Positions 47,523 through 60,545 are shown, numbered from the stretch's first letter. The stretch: 64,000 bases of DNA from Mangifera indica (GCF_011075055.1 NC_058149.1:14514449-14578448), one strand, 5' to 3'. Made by a program: numbers and translations. Notes: a model not told the origin generated them from the sequence alone.

Positions 47523-48889
47523 ACTTGCACTTGAAAATTAATAAGAAGAAATTCTTGTGCTTCAATTTATGCTTGCAATAATGTACTCCTAATTTTATGC
47601 TTCTAATTCCAAGTAATATTGAATAAAGTTTGTTATGCACGATGGAAAATTTAGAGAAAAAAGTTTCTATCAACAAAGTCAATTCAAATTCTGCAAAATC
47701 CATTCTATTTATTGTTGTTCTGTGTATCCGTTGTTTCTGCAACAACTTCCCAGGTTATTTTTCAGTTTTACTTTAACTGCTCCCCATCCCTTGGGTACAA
47801 ATTAACAGTACTTCAAATGCTCAAAAAGGCAATCCAAATCTCTCAACTACTATTCTCGATCATCAGATCACCGACAAGAAATCACAATAGCTTATTGTGT
47901 CACACATTTGATGAGTATGATTGTTGAAGAATAATCATCAAATTGAGTCTGAGATGTGTTAGTCATGATTTATTGTGTTATAGATATGTCAATCAAGGCA
48001 CATAAAAATAAAATGTTGATCCTAACAAAAAAGTTGACACACGAAATTTGAATGTTTGAGGCACAACCTGAAGTATGATAGGTCTTGCCTCTATGAGCTT
48101 TTTAGCGGGGTTGATCCCCTAATAATTAAATTTTTTAATTTTTAGAATTTGCCTTATTATTCTTTAAGAACTGAGAACGAAACCTCTTAATTTTATTAAA
48201 TTGACCTTACTTATAGCAGATAAACCATGCATGTTCGCATGCTGATAAAAATTAAGCATTGAGAAATAAACTAATATGTACAATTATCATACATTTTCAC
48301 TATCATCCATATCTAAATTCTTGAAATATTATGATGAATTATCAACAATATAATTTTGCATCTTGAAATTTGTAATCACCTAACTTTTCATGTGCATAAT
48401 ATTTTTAACAACAATTTTTGTTAACTTGATTTTCTATCGTCTAATGTATATAATGTTGTGATTGTGATTGTAGTTTTTCATTTGGTGATTCCTGGATGAT
48501 TGTAGTCAAGGTTAATAGTTCCCAAAATTGTGAGTTCTAGAAATTTGGAACAACCTGTTGTCACGTATAGGTATATTTATTTATTTTGGAGAATTTCTAT
48601 CTTGTATAAGAAAGAGAGGGTGCATGGATAAAGATTGGAGGAGAAAATTGTCATCTTAGTTAATAACAAATTTTCTTAATGCACTTTGAATCCTAATTTC
48701 CCACGATCAAATGATCACGGCACCACAGAAATATGAAAGCTCTTATAAATAATAAGTTTAATACTTTCATTTTGCAATAAAATGCATTTAATTTGATACA
48801 ATCACATCGCTTATCAAGTTTTTGAGATATAGAAATAGGGACTTGACCAGTTTGAAGAAGATAATCTTTAGTTAGTTGGGTAATTGGCC
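47523..48889 (+). other. 3' flank of copy E
   Basis: 3' UTR with AATAAA near 47622, then AT-rich sequence. The part after about 48590 is homologous to the flank of units A and B without the 616-bp LTR. No gene seen. Confidence 0.55.
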
Positions 48890-49160
48890 TAATGGCAACC
48901 CCTTGGAGCAAACCTGACCCTCTCTCCGACGTCGTCATGCACCACTCCTCTAGCGTCTTATGTTGTATTTTTCCAAAAATAGCTCCTTGATCTGCTCTAT
49001 CTGTGGGACTGAAAGTTGGACACACCGTCATCCCAACAAGCACATATATAATCCTTGTGGCATCAAGCTCCACCTCAACATCATCGCCAAAGAAGAAACT
49101 CAAAACAGGGCAGGAATTTTTCCTGATCACAACAATTCTAGTATTAGATATATTTGTTTC
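48890..49160 (-). pseudogene. second-clade aspartyl protease relic, cut by Copia 2
   Basis: On the minus strand it reads VLSFFFGDDVEVELDATRII, YVLVGMTVCPTFSPTDRADQ and GAIFGKIQHKTLE, then a one-base shift; the correct C terminus (VVHDDVGERVRFAPRG) is visible in the next frame. Its 5' part ends at the Copia 2 insertion, and beyond the element at 53887 I cannot recognise protease sequence. Confidence 0.85.
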
Positions 49161-49480
49161 TGATGAAGATTGTTGTGATACAAAGCTATGCAGCAGATTA
49201 AAACCAAATGTCACCAGCTTTTTGTTTTTGTCTCTTTTGTGATATTTTTGTGTAATGATTTAGCAAGAATTTAATGAATGTACCTGTTGTGAATGAATTG
49301 TGGTGGAGCTTAATTTTAGCTATAAAGAAGGGAACAAATTTCCTTAAATCCTAGAAAGTTGGTATTGACTCATACTTTTTGTATTACTATAAAAATGTTT
49401 TTACGATAATGTAAAAGTAGCTCCCTTTTACAATTTCTTTCTTCTTCTTTCTAAATACATATATACAAAAACTTTCTACA
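49161..49480 (+). mobile_element. 5' LTR of Copia element 2
   Basis: 320 bp, TGATGAAGATT to CTTTCTACA, preceded by the duplication GTTTC (49156-49160), which recurs at 53887-53891. It differs from the 3' LTR at 11 positions by direct comparison (3.4 per cent). Confidence 0.93.
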
Positions 49481-49482
49481 AC

Positions 49483-49492
49483 TGGTATCAAA
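49483..49492 (+). other. primer-binding site of Copia element 2
   Basis: TGGTATCAAA two bases after the LTR, complementary to initiator Met tRNA with changes at the 3' side. Confidence 0.7.
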
Positions 49493-49594
49493 GCGAACTG
49501 ATCTTTGTGGGACTGTGTGTGAGTGAAAGCAAGGAAGAAAACCTCACTTTAAAAAAAAAAAAAAAACACTTCAGAAATATGAGTGATCCTTGTG

Positions 49595-52414
49595 ATGGCT
49601 ACAGGTAATAGTATTTACACTCTTTCTCCTCCAATCTTCACTAGAGAAAATTATTATGTGTGGTCTGTGAAGATGTAAGCATATCTTAGGGGTTTGTTAC
49701 TGTGGGAAGCTATTGAATCAGACGTTGAAATTGAATTGACAGAGAATCCAACTCTGAATCAGCTCAGAATGTATGAAGAAAGGGTCTCTAGAAAATTTAG
49801 AGCCTTGAGTAGTCTTCATTCAGCAGTGAATGAGACTATTTTTACAAGGATCATGGCATGCAAAACAACAAAAGAAGTTTGGGACAAGCTGAAGTCGGAA
49901 TTTCAAGGAAATGAAAAGACAAAACAAATGTAGATCTTCAACTTAAGGAAGGAGTTTGAATTTCTCAGGATGAAAGAGACTGAGAATGTGAAGGAATACA
50001 TTGATAGAGTTATGAAAGTTGTTAATCAAGTGAGGTTGTTGGGTGAGGACCTACCAGAAAGAAGAGTTGTGGAGAAGGTAATGATAACTCTTCTAGAAAG
50101 ATTTGAGGCAAAGATCTCTTCACTTGAAGATGCTTGGGATCTGTCTCAGCTTTCTCTCACACAACTTGTAAGTGCTCTACAAGCTGTTGAGCAAAGAAAA
50201 GCATTTAGAGAAGAAGAAGGCTCAGTTGAAAAGGCACTTGTTGCATCCCAAAAAACAAAAATGCAATTTGATAATGCAAAGAAGGGCTCTCATTCAAAGA
50301 GAGGTAAAGATAAAAAATTTAATCAGAACAACAAAGGAAGAAATAGAAGAGGCAAGTATCCACCTTGTCCTTATTGTAAAAAGACAAATTACACTGAAAA
50401 TTATTGCTGGTACAGGCCTGGAGTTCAGTGCAAATCTTGCAAACAGTTTGGACACATGGAAAAGATTTGTCCAAGTAATGCAAATAATCAAAATCAGGCT
50501 CAGTCTGCTCAAGCCAATGAAGTACCTAAAGTTCAAGAGGAGAAACTCTTTGTTGTTGTTACTGCAGAAAAATGCTCAATTGCAGCACAAAACATTGATG
50601 CTTGGATGATTGACAGCGGTTGCACACACCATATGTCAGCAAATTTGAAAAATTTCAAGACTTTGGATAAAGAGTACTCCTCAAAAGTGAGACTTGGTGA
50701 TGGCAGACTTGTAGATGTCAAAGGAAAAGGTGTTGTAATAGTGCAAACCTTATCAGGTACAAAACTTATCTCTGATGTTTTGTTTGTACCTGATATCAAA
50801 CATAATTTATTGAGTGTTGGTCAATTATTAGACAAAAATTATATTGTTAAGTTCAAAAATAGAACCTATGAAATTTATGATCCTTGTGGCATAAAGCTTC
50901 TATCAACTAAAATGCATAATAGAAGCTTTAATCTTGATTTGAAAAATTATGAAATTGAAGCTTTTGTTGGAGTTGAATCTAATTCTTATCTATGGCACAA
51001 AAGGTTGGGCCACACAAATTATGATGCTTTGAAGTTGCTTGAAAAAAGCAAAATGGTGAATGATTTGCCTACTGTGATTATAATTTCTGATGTTTGTGGT
51101 ACCTGTCAACTTGGTAAGTTGAGCAAAACTCCATTTCCTATAAATCAAGCTTGGAGAGCAACTGAGAAGCTCCAGCTAGTTCATACAGATGTATGTGGAC
51201 CCATGAGTATGCCTTCTTACAATGGTAACAAATACTTTCTTTTATTCATTGATGATTTTTCAAGGTATTGTTGGGTTTATTTTCTCAAAAACAAATCTGA
51301 AGTGTTTTCTATGTTTCAAAAGTTCAAGGCTGCTGTAGAAAATCAAAGTGCACAAATGATCAAAACCTTAAGATCTGACAATGGCACAAAATATATTTCT
51401 TCTCAATTCCAATCATTTCTTTAAAAGGCAAGCATTCATCATCAACTCCCAGTCACTTATACACCTTAGTAAAATGGTGTAAGTGAAAGAAAGAATAGAT
51501 CAGTTATGAACATGGCAAGGTGTTTGCTGTTTGAAAAAGGATTGCCAAAGAAGTTATGGGCTGAAGCAGTTAATACTGTTGTGTATTTGCAGAATAGACT
51601 TCCAACCAAAGCTGTTAATGGTAAAACACCTCATAAAGCTTGGACAAGTGTTAAACCATCAGTGGCACACTTGAAAGTCTTTGGTAGTATTTGTTATGCC
51701 TATGTTTCAGAGGTAAAAAGAGACAAATTAGATCATAGAGCTGATGTTGGTGTGTTTTTCGGATACAATATTGTCTCAAAGGGATACAAAATTTTAAATC
51801 CCATAACTGAGAAGGTTTATGTAAGCAAAAGTGTAAAGTTTAATGAAAATGGTGCTAAGAATTGGGAGGAAATGATTGTAGAGGCCTCAAATCAAAATAA
51901 CAATGTTGAAAGTGCACCTCAGCTTCACGGTGAAACTTTTGAGGAGGAAGATTCTGATGATAAGCATTATGTTGTAAGAGGCACCAGAACTCTGCAAGAT
52001 GTCTACAACAGATGCAATGTTGCCATATTTGAACCTACCACAGTTGATCAAGCTTTGCAGTCTCCAAAATGGAAAGCAGCCATGGAGGAAGAATTTAATA
52101 TGATAGTAAAAAATGATACTTGGTTACTTGTTGACAGGCCAAAAGATCAACAAGTAATTAGTACAAAGTGGGTATTCAGAGTGAAGATGAATATTGATGG
52201 CTCAACCAGCAAATATAAGGCTAGATTAGTAGTGAAATGCTACTCTCAACAGTAAGGTATTGACTTCACTGAAACTTTTGCTCCTATAGCAAGATTTGAT
52301 ACAATTAGATTGTTGCTTGCTTTTGTTGCTCATAATTGCTGGAAAGTCTATCAACTTGATGTTAAATCAACATTCCTCAATGGTGTTCTTAAGGAGAAAA
52401 TTTACATTGAGTAG
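49595..52414 (+). pseudogene. Copia element 2 gag-pol, one frame broken by stop codons (gag to RT start)
   Basis: From ATG 49595 a single frame runs to at least 52414, broken only by TAA 49676, TAG 49931, TAA 51422, TAG-TAA 51467-51472, TAA 52253 and TAG 52412. Domains in order are UBN2-type gag, zinc knuckle ([14 protein letters not shown], about 50431-50472), protease ([11 protein letters not shown] near 50606), integrase zinc finger (HKRLGH to CGTCQLGK), integrase core ([26 protein letters not shown]) and the RT start (WVFRVKMNIDGS). Several stops stand where the conserved residue is Gln, so they look like C-to-T changes. Confidence 0.88.
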
Positions 52415-53500
52415 TCTGAGGGTTTTGCTATTAAAAGTGCCATTGATAAAGTTTATTTGTTGAAAAAGGCACTATATGGTTTAAAACAGGCCCCTAGAGC
52501 CTGGTATGCAAAAATTAATGGCTACTTGCTTAACTTGGGTTTGAAAAGAGCATTAATGAAGCAACACTGTATGTGAAGCAAGTGTGTGTTGAAATTCTAA
52601 TTGTTTCAGTTTATGTGGATGATATTCTTGTCATTGGAAGCAATCCAAGTTCTGTGAAAGAATTTAGAAGGCAAATGGAGGGCATGTTTGAGATGAATGA
52701 TTTGGGGCAGATGTGTTATTTTCTAGGAATGGAAGTGTCTCAAGTTTCAACAGGAATTTTCTCAAAAGAAATATGCAACAGAATTGTTGAAAAAGTTTTC
52801 TCTAACTAGTTGCAAGGCTGTTAGTACTCCACCAGTCCAAGGATTGAAGTTACAAGCAAATGATGGCTCAACATATGTTGATCCTTCCATTTTTAGGAGT
52901 CTGATTGGTTCCTTGCTGTATTTATCAATCACAAGGCCAAACATAATGTATGCAACCAGCATTCTGTCAAGATACATGCACATGCCAATTGAAAATCATC
53001 TCAAAGCAGCCAAAAGGGTCTTGAGGTATATTCAGGGTACAATTTCATATGGTGTCCTATTTAGAAGGAGTTCAACCCTGAAACTACTTGGATTCACTGA
53101 TAGTGATTGGGTTGGATCACTTGAAGACTCAAAAAGCACCTTAGACTATTGTTTTACCCTTGGATCAGGTGTTATATGTTGGAATTCAAGGAAGCAAGGT
53201 TCGGTTGCTCAGTCAACTGTTGAGGCAGAATATATGGCTGCACTTGCTGCTGTTAATCAAGCCTTATGGCTGAGAAAAGTTATGACTGACTTGAAGTTTA
53301 AGCAAAAAGCTACTACAGAGATTTTATGTGATAATAAGTTTGTTGTTGCAATGGTTAAAAATCCAGTTTTTCATGGAAAAACTAAACACATTAAAATCAA
53401 ATATCATGCTATTAGAGAAGCAGAGAAGGAAGGTGAAGTTGTGTTGTTGCATTGTTCAGCAGAGGACCAAGTTGCTGATATTTTCACCAAAGGACTGTAG
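52415..53500 (+). pseudogene. Copia element 2 RT and RNase H
   Basis: It continues the pol with [19 protein letters not shown], then a frameshift near 52545, [12 protein letters not shown] at about 52612, and another shift near 52758. RNase H is open to DIFTKGL and the TAG at 53498, with [14 protein letters not shown] and EAEYMA. The active-site YVDD is preserved. The element cannot make a full polyprotein but lost function fairly recently. Confidence 0.88.
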
Positions 53501-53566
53501 AAGAAAATATTTGAAGAACTTAGAGACAAGCTCGATGTTGTGCATAGCTCTTGCATCAAGGAGCAG

Positions 53567-53886
53567 TGATGAAGATTGTTGTGATACAAAGCTATGCAGC
53601 AGATTAAAACCAAATGTCACCAGCTTTTTGTTTTTGTCTCTTTTGTGATATTTTTGTGTAATGATTTAGCAAGAATTTAATGAATATATCTGTTGTGAAT
53701 GAATTGTGGTGGAGCTTAATTTTAGTTGTAAAGAAGGGAACAAATTTCCTTAAACCTTGGAAAGTTGGTATTGACTCATACTTTTTGTATTACTATAAAA
53801 ATATTTTTACAGTAATGTAAAAGCAGCTCCCTTTTACAATTTCTTTCTTCTTCTTTCTAAATACATATATACAAAAACTTTCTACA
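53567..53886 (+). mobile_element. 3' LTR of Copia element 2
   Basis: 320 bp, TGATGAAGATT to CTTTCTACA, preceded by purine-rich AAGGAGCAG and followed by GTTTC (53887-53891). Confidence 0.93.
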
Positions 53887-54096
53887 GTTTCCTATTGTCA
53901 TTGAGTTATCCTCATCAATCTTCGACAACACAATTGAAATGCAACTGCTTTTCTATCTCATATCGGAGACCATGATAACTCTTCAAGAAAATAAAGCTAA
54001 TAATTAATGTATTGTCCTATATTTATGTAGTTACAACTCTCACCACTATGAATTCAAAATATATGTGAGATACAAATGGTGTGTGTTTATGCTAAC

Positions 54097-54243
54097 TCTT
54101 TTATGCTGAGGGTGACTATAGTAAAGAAATCATATGCAGTGGTCGACAATTTCATCATTTTTTGACGTACAACATGAGTGCCAGGGAATAAAATCCATTT
54201 CGGCCAAAATAAATTTTACGCCTAGTGCTTACACAGGCCAAAA
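54097..54243 (+). repeat. protease-cluster upstream repeat (PR1), copy 5
   Basis: Upstream of copy F, shortened after the first tgcttacac unit. Confidence 0.7.
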
Positions 54244-55102
54244 TAAACCCGGCATCTGATCTTTCGTCTTTGCTAGGACTGGAACCAATTAATTCATTTC
54301 AAATACTCCTTCTAGTTCGAGTTGGACTCATTTTTATAAGCGGACCAAAACCTCACATTAACAGCCACTTTCAATTATGGACAGAATATGTGTATACTCT
54401 ACCAACTATAATTTGTATATAAAATTTATATTAAAGTTTTTTTCAAGAGAAACCGAGAGTATGTGTGCTGCAAAATTAGAGAGAACAAATGATCTAATCT
54501 CCAATTTATAACCCTTTTAATTTATAATGGAATTTCCTTGTCTTAAACCCTAAATCCTCGTTTGGAGTATTTGTGTACTTTGCTATTTGGTTTAGTTTGG
54601 TTCCTTTACCACCTCATGGTGCATCATCCAATGGTAACCCATCAAATTCAGAATGACCTGGTTATGAGATGTCCCTAACACTTAAAATTTTTTAAGATAA
54701 CAATCCATATCTTATCTCAATGGAGCTAATGGAGTAAAAAAGTTGTCCGCACATTGTCTCAATGGAGCCACTGCTCCACCCAGCTGCTTATGTAAAGCAA
54801 CCGCAGAAAACAATCGTAATTCACCAAATTTATGACGTGCTTTTTAAGAATAAAGATAAAATAGATTTGTGGTCAGTAGTGACTAAATCAATACTTCTAA
54901 ATCTATCACTAAATCATTACTTTTAAATGGCTATCCCTGTGTTGTCTCAATTGTGCCAATGGTGAAAAACAGTTCTCAGCACATTCCAAACTCAAGTGAA
55001 GCGAGACTAGCTTGCACCTCATGCGTTTAGGCCTTCCATCTGCTTAAATAAAGCAACCCAGAAAAACATAGTTTGCACGTTCTAGTAAGCTTCCTGCCCT
55101 CC

Positions 55103-56764
55103 ATGTATCTCAGGTTTCTCCTCCAAGCTTTCCTTCTTTTTTTATGCCTTGTATGTACCGTAAACAACAGTCATGCTGAACAACCTGAAGCCCAACTCTC
55201 TTACAGTCACATTGTTAAAGTCAGTTCTCTTTTGCCTCCGACTGTTTGCAACCGGAATTCCACCAGAGGTTACATACATAGTTTTGATTTTTCATAGCTT
55301 AATTTGTCGTAATTATTATTGACCTTCTGACTGAATATTATGTCTTGCTGTTTCAGTTCCAAGCAAAGCATCTCTGGAGGTTGTAAGCAGATATGGTCCA
55401 TGCTCCTACATTAATAAGGGCAAAGCAAAAACTCTGAATTACTCGGAAATTCTGCTCAAAGACCGCGCCCGAGCCAAATACATTCAATCCAGACTCTTCA
55501 AGCTCAAACATTCTGGCAGTGATGATGACCTTTTAAAGCAAAAAGACTACTTTACGGTGGGCACCAAGCCTGATATATCAGCTGGGGCATCCATCGAGTT
55601 CTACATTACTGCATCCCTGGGAACGCCAGGACAAAGGGTTAATCTCCTTTTGGACACCGGCAGCGACATCACTTTTACACAGTGGACGCCATGCCTTGAT
55701 TGCTTCAAACAGAAAACCCCCTTATTTGATCCATCCAAGTCCTCCTCGTTTTCTGTCGTTTCATTCAGGTCGTAAGCCTGTTTACCAGGCAGGTACAAAT
55801 ACATATTTGTGACACTCTTAAGCTAAATCCCACCTTCCCACAAAGCACTAGAGATATTAGGGATGTATGCACTGAACTCCGTAACAAGAAATTTGTTTAT
55901 TACTGTTCCTCCCGATTTCGGACCGGTTTGCGATAATGAAAACCAGTACATCTACGGTTCCTCATACGGCAGTGGTAGTACCTTTGGCGTCGTAGCAACT
56001 GAAAAGTTAACCATTATAAACCGCCGCCATGGTACATTTGTCAAATACCCTTACATTTTTGGATGTGGCCTAAACAATTCAGTCGACATTGAAATAGGTG
56101 GAGCAACTGGCTTAATTGGTCTTGATCGAAATCCAGCATCCTTTATATCACAAACTTCCAAAAAGTACTTTTCTTACTGCTATCCCTCATCTTATAGCTT
56201 CCCTGGATACACAACCTTCGGCAAGACTGATGATGATAAAAATTACAAATTCGTCAAGTTCACTCCAGTACCCACTTCTCCAACAGGTCATTGTTCTACG
56301 ACATCATCGTTACCGGAATGGCCATCGCTGGAGAACATCTACCCGTAGCCAGATCAGAGTATAGTAAATCAGGAGGGATAATTGACTCAGGATCGACCAT
56401 CACATCACTGCCATCATCTGTGTATGCGGCCCTGAGATCAGCTTTCCGCAAGAAAATGTCAAATTATAAGATGTTAAAACCAGGGAGCAATGCTGACTTT
56501 GATACTTGTTATGATTTTAGCAAGTATGATGAAGTTGTAATACCAAAGATTTCTATCTTCTTCAAAGGCCGGGTTGAATTGGAGCTGGGTGTGAAGGGAA
56601 TTTTGTTTGTTTATGGAAAGGATTTAAGGCAAGCGTGTTTAGCATTTCAAGCAGGCTCTGGAGAACCTTCTTTGGTCTTGGGAAATTTTCAGCTAAGGGG
56701 AATAGAGGTGCACCATGATTTGGTCGGTCAGAGGGTTGGGTTTGGTCCTGGTGGTTGCAGCTAA
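55103..56764 (+). pseudogene. aspartyl protease copy F, multiply broken
   Basis: Exon remnants are 55103-55268, 55357-55792 and 55915-56764. Exon 1 and most of exon 2 are open (DTGSDITF). The insert reads QWTPCLDC (Cys to Trp), the last Cys pair is altered (SFRS), and TAA at 55773 ends the frame, followed by a 4-base insertion (GGCA) before the donor. The intron 2 acceptor reads CCCG where paralogues have GCAG or CCAG. One G is missing near 56287 in exon 3. DSGSTITS and FGPGGCS remain. The TATA block is altered to TTAAATAAA. From about 55716 on it is nearly identical to copy E; before that it resembles copy D. Confidence 0.88.
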
Positions 56765-58052
56765 ACTTGCACTTGAAAATTAACCGAAACTCTTGTACTT
56801 CAATTTATGTTTGAAATCTTTTATTCCCAATTGTATGCTTCTACTTTCAAGTAATATTAAATAAAGTTTGTTATGCACGATGGAAAAATTTAGAGAGAAA
56901 AGTTTCTACCAACAAAGCCATTCAAATTCTGCAAAATCTATTCTATATATTGTTGTTCTGTGTTTTCGCTTTTTCTGCGGCAACTTTCCAGGTTATTTTT
57001 CGGTTTTACTTTAACTCCTCCCCTTCAAGCAGGTACAAACAGTACTTCAAATGCCCTAAACACAACTCAAAGCTCTCAAGATCTATCCTCAGTCACCGAC
57101 AGAAAATCACCATGGCTTATTGTGTCATCGATGAGTGTGATCATTAGAGAATAATCATCAAACAGGGTCGGGCTGGGCTAAAGTTGGCATGACTCATTGT
57201 GCTATTAGTTATGTCAGATCAAAGTTTCAAAAAATGCAGACCCTAGCAAGATAACCAACTTATGAAATTTAAACGCTCAAGGCACAACCCACATTAGGGC
57301 AGATCGTCTCTATAGACTTTTTACTAGGTTATCCGTTAATAATTAATTTTTAAAATTTTCATAATTATTTTTTAAATAATAAGGACAAAACCTTTTATTT
57401 TTATTAAATTGCTGTCACTTATAGTAGAGAAAAACCATAATTATATGTTAATAAAAATTAAGTCATTAAAATAGGAGAAATTTATGATTTGTATAAAGAA
57501 ATAAACTTATATGTACAATTGTCATACATTTTCAATGTCACCCATGTCTAAATGCTTGAAATATTCTGATGAATCATCAACAACATAATTTTGTAAATTA
57601 AAATCTATAGTCACCTAATCTTTCATGTGTATAATAGTTTTCATAATAAATTTATGTAAACTTGATTTTCTACCACTCAATGCACATAATGTTGTGTTGT
57701 GATTGTGGTTCATCATTCGGGGATTCATTGATGTATAGATTTTTTTCATTATCAAAATAGTTAAAAAATAAATAATTTTTTTTTTGGATTTAGATCCATT
57801 TTGAAAAAAATATGATGAAAGAATTAACTTGAAGAGTAAATTGAAATAAAATCAAAACAATAAATTGTGTGAGCTTGAGACTTGAGGCATTTGAAAGAGT
57901 GAAGAGAATTTAAGAAAATGGGGTGTGATGCCAAGAATTGAAGAAAATTAGTGGTATTGTAGATAGAAGAAAGTGTAGCCATTATGCAAAACTTTTTTAC
58001 CATTAGATCGAGAGGGAGAGTAACTATTGCAAAATGACTACTTTCCCTTGTT

Positions 58053-58325
58053 TTGTTTTTTTTTTTTTTTTAATTTTTATCAAATATGTAGGCATGTTAG
58101 ATTGGACCGCAGGTCTTACTATGACCTACCATGTTTATAAATTTAGATATAACCCATTATGTTTGTAAAGCTAAATATGACTCACAAATTTCTAGATTAT
58201 GTCAAGGCTAATAATTTCTAAAATAGTGAGTTCTAACAATTTAGACGACTTTATTGTCACATCTAAATATTTTTTTTTTTAATTTTTATCAAATATGTAG
58301 GCATGTTAGATTGGACCGCAGGTCT
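58053..58325 (+). repeat. 60-bp direct repeat pair
   Basis: Poly-T followed by aatttttatcaaatatgtag and gcatgttagattggaccgca occurs at 58053-58113 and 58267-58325. The copies are essentially identical, so the event is recent. Confidence 0.85.
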
Positions 58326-58469
58326 CAACCTTAAATAATTACAATTAAAATGCAATTATTCTACTATTATATTTGAGACCATAATGACACTTATCACACA
58401 AATAAAGGTAATAATTAACGAATAATTAACTTACTAACTCTCACTACTATAAATGCATGTTGGTGTGTG

Positions 58470-58760
58470 TTTATGGTAACTCTTTTATGCTGAGGGTCAC
58501 TAAAGTAAAGAAAGGATATGCAGTGGCCGATAATTTCATCATTTTTTTTAGTACAAGATGAGGGTCATGCCGGGGCCAACATCGATTCCAGCTGAAATAA
58601 ACTTGACGCTTAGTGTTTACACGGGGCTTGGTACACCATGTATGGTGCTTACATGGGGCTTGCTCTACAACTTGAGGCCTAAGTGCGTACACAGGGCTTG
58701 CTTTACAATGTGTAGCACGTCTTTCTCTTGATGCTTGAAGGCCCTTGAAATGGCATATTC
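58470..58760 (+). repeat. protease-cluster upstream repeat (PR1), copy 6
   Basis: Upstream of copy C, with three tgcttacatggggcttgctc-type units and the cttgatgcttgaaggccc end. Confidence 0.75.
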
Positions 58761-59442
58761 TAAGGTTTCAAACTTGAAGATATTTGAAGCATACTCATAA
58801 ATCCGGAATCTTATATTTCTTCTACGCTGGGACTGGGACCAATTAATTCATTTCAAATACTCATTCTTGTTCAAGTTGAACTCATTTTCAGAAACAAATC
58901 AAAACTCTACATTATACTGGATAAAATAAGAGCGATTTTCAGTTGTGAACACTCTGCCAACTAAAATTTGTACATAAAATTTATATTGAGTATATGTGCT
59001 GCAAAATTAGAGAGAACAGATTGTCTAATCTACAATTTGTAACCTTTTTAATTTATAGTGGAATTTTCTTGTCTTAAACCATAATTCCTTGTTTGGAGTA
59101 TTTGTGTTCTTTGTTATTTGGTTTAGTTTGGTTCCTTTAACACCGTATGGTAAATCATCCAACAGTAACCATCAAATTTAGAATGATGTGTTTATGAGGT
59201 GTCCCTTACACTTACTATTTTTTTGGATGGCAATCCAATCTTATCTCAATGGAACTAATGGTGTTAAAAAGTTATCTGCACATTGTCTCAATGGAGCCAA
59301 TGCTCCACCCTGCTGCTTATGTAAAGCAACCACAGAAAACAATCGTAATTCACCAAATTATTGACGTGATTTTTCCGAATAAAGATAAAATAGATTTGTG
59401 GTCAGCAGTGACTAAATGAATACTTCTAAATCTATCACTAAA

Positions 59443-60347
59443 GGGAAAAGGACTATGTCTCACCCATTTTTTAGGTTATTCTCAAACCTATACCCACAAG
59501 AGATAAAAAACCCCTTTTCTCACCCATGACCAAACTGTGGTCCAAATTTTCAGTTAGGGACAGGGGTAAAATCGTTATTTTAATTATAAACCTTAAAATT
59601 TTAAAATTTCACCATTTTCCCCCTCCAAGTTTAAAAACTAACACCTCAACTCATCCTCAAAGTTTAAAAGGTTTAGATTTCACCCCTAGGGTTTGCTTCC
59701 TTCTCCGGCCACCATCGACGGCCAACGCATTCCACTAATCTCCCATCTCCGACTATAAAGGACAATGAAGGACGACCCTTCGTCACCGTCATCCAGATCT
59801 GGAAGAGCAGACGAAGGACGACACGACGAGTGACAAAAGACAACAAAGCATCGTCCTTTGTCATCTGGGTGGAGCGACACCTCTTCGTCGCATCGTCCGA
59901 CGAAGAGATCTTCATCTCCTTGTTGCACGGTGTGATGAAGAGACGAAGATCTCTTCGTTGCACCACCACCGTCGCACCAGGAGAAGGAGGAGGCTAGTGA
60001 CGACATTGGAGACAACGTCGGAAGATGAAGTAGAAGAATGAGGGTGAAACTGCTATTTTTGAAAGTTATGGGGGGCAGCTGCATTTTGAAAAATATGGAG
60101 ACAACGTCAAAAAATATTACTTTTCAAAGTTTAAAAACTTTAGATAAAGGTAAAATGTTAGTTTCTAAAACCTAAGAGGAGTGAAAAGTAATAAACTTTA
60201 TAACTTTTTAATATAAACAGTAAAATAACTATTTTACCCCTTCCTTTAACAGAAATTTGCTTATGAGTTGGATAAGGGGTTTTTCATCTCCCGTGAGTAT
60301 ATATTTGAGAATGGCCTAAAAAATGGGTGAGAAATAATCCTTTTCCC
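59443..60347. mobile_element. Mutator-type foldback MITE upstream of copy C
   Basis: 905 bp with inverted ends GGGAAAAGGACTATGTCTC and its near reverse complement ending CCTTTTCCC, and 9-bp flanks ATCACTAAA (59434-59442) and ATCACTCAA (60348-60356). The uninterrupted site tctatcactaaatcattac is seen upstream of copy F near 54903. The GC-richer core carries frames of 98-132 codons on the minus strand that show no domain and are mirrored sequence. Confidence 0.9.
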
Positions 60348-60488
60348 ATCACTCAATCATTACTTTTAAATGACCTATCCCTGTCTTGTCTCAATGGTGC
60401 CAATGGTGAAAAACAGTTCTCAGCGCATTCCAAACTCAAGTAAAGCGAGACTAACTTGCACTTCACGCGCTTGGGCCTTCCATCTGCT

Positions 60489-60496
60489 TATATAAA
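60489..60496 (+). promoter_or_regulatory. TATA box of protease copy C
   Basis: TATATAAA 57 bp upstream of the ATG at 60546. The paired distal block near 59310 reads ttatgtaaag and is now 1.2 kb away because of the MITE. Confidence 0.65.
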
Positions 60497-60545
60497 GCAA
60501 CCCAGAAAACAGAGTTTGCGCGTACTAGTAAGCTTCTTGCCCTCC

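Larger units (their letters stand above)
56765..59442 (+). other. spacer between copies F and C
   Basis: 3' UTR of copy F, AT-rich sequence, a 60-bp direct repeat (58053-58113 and 58267-58325, with aggcatgttagattggaccg), a PR1 repeat, and the upstream block of copy C interrupted by a MITE. No gene seen. Confidence 0.6.

Noticed and set aside
59673..60084. Overlapping minus-strand frames of 98 and 132 codons
   Set aside because: They lie in the mirrored GC-rich core of a foldback MITE and have no homologous motif.
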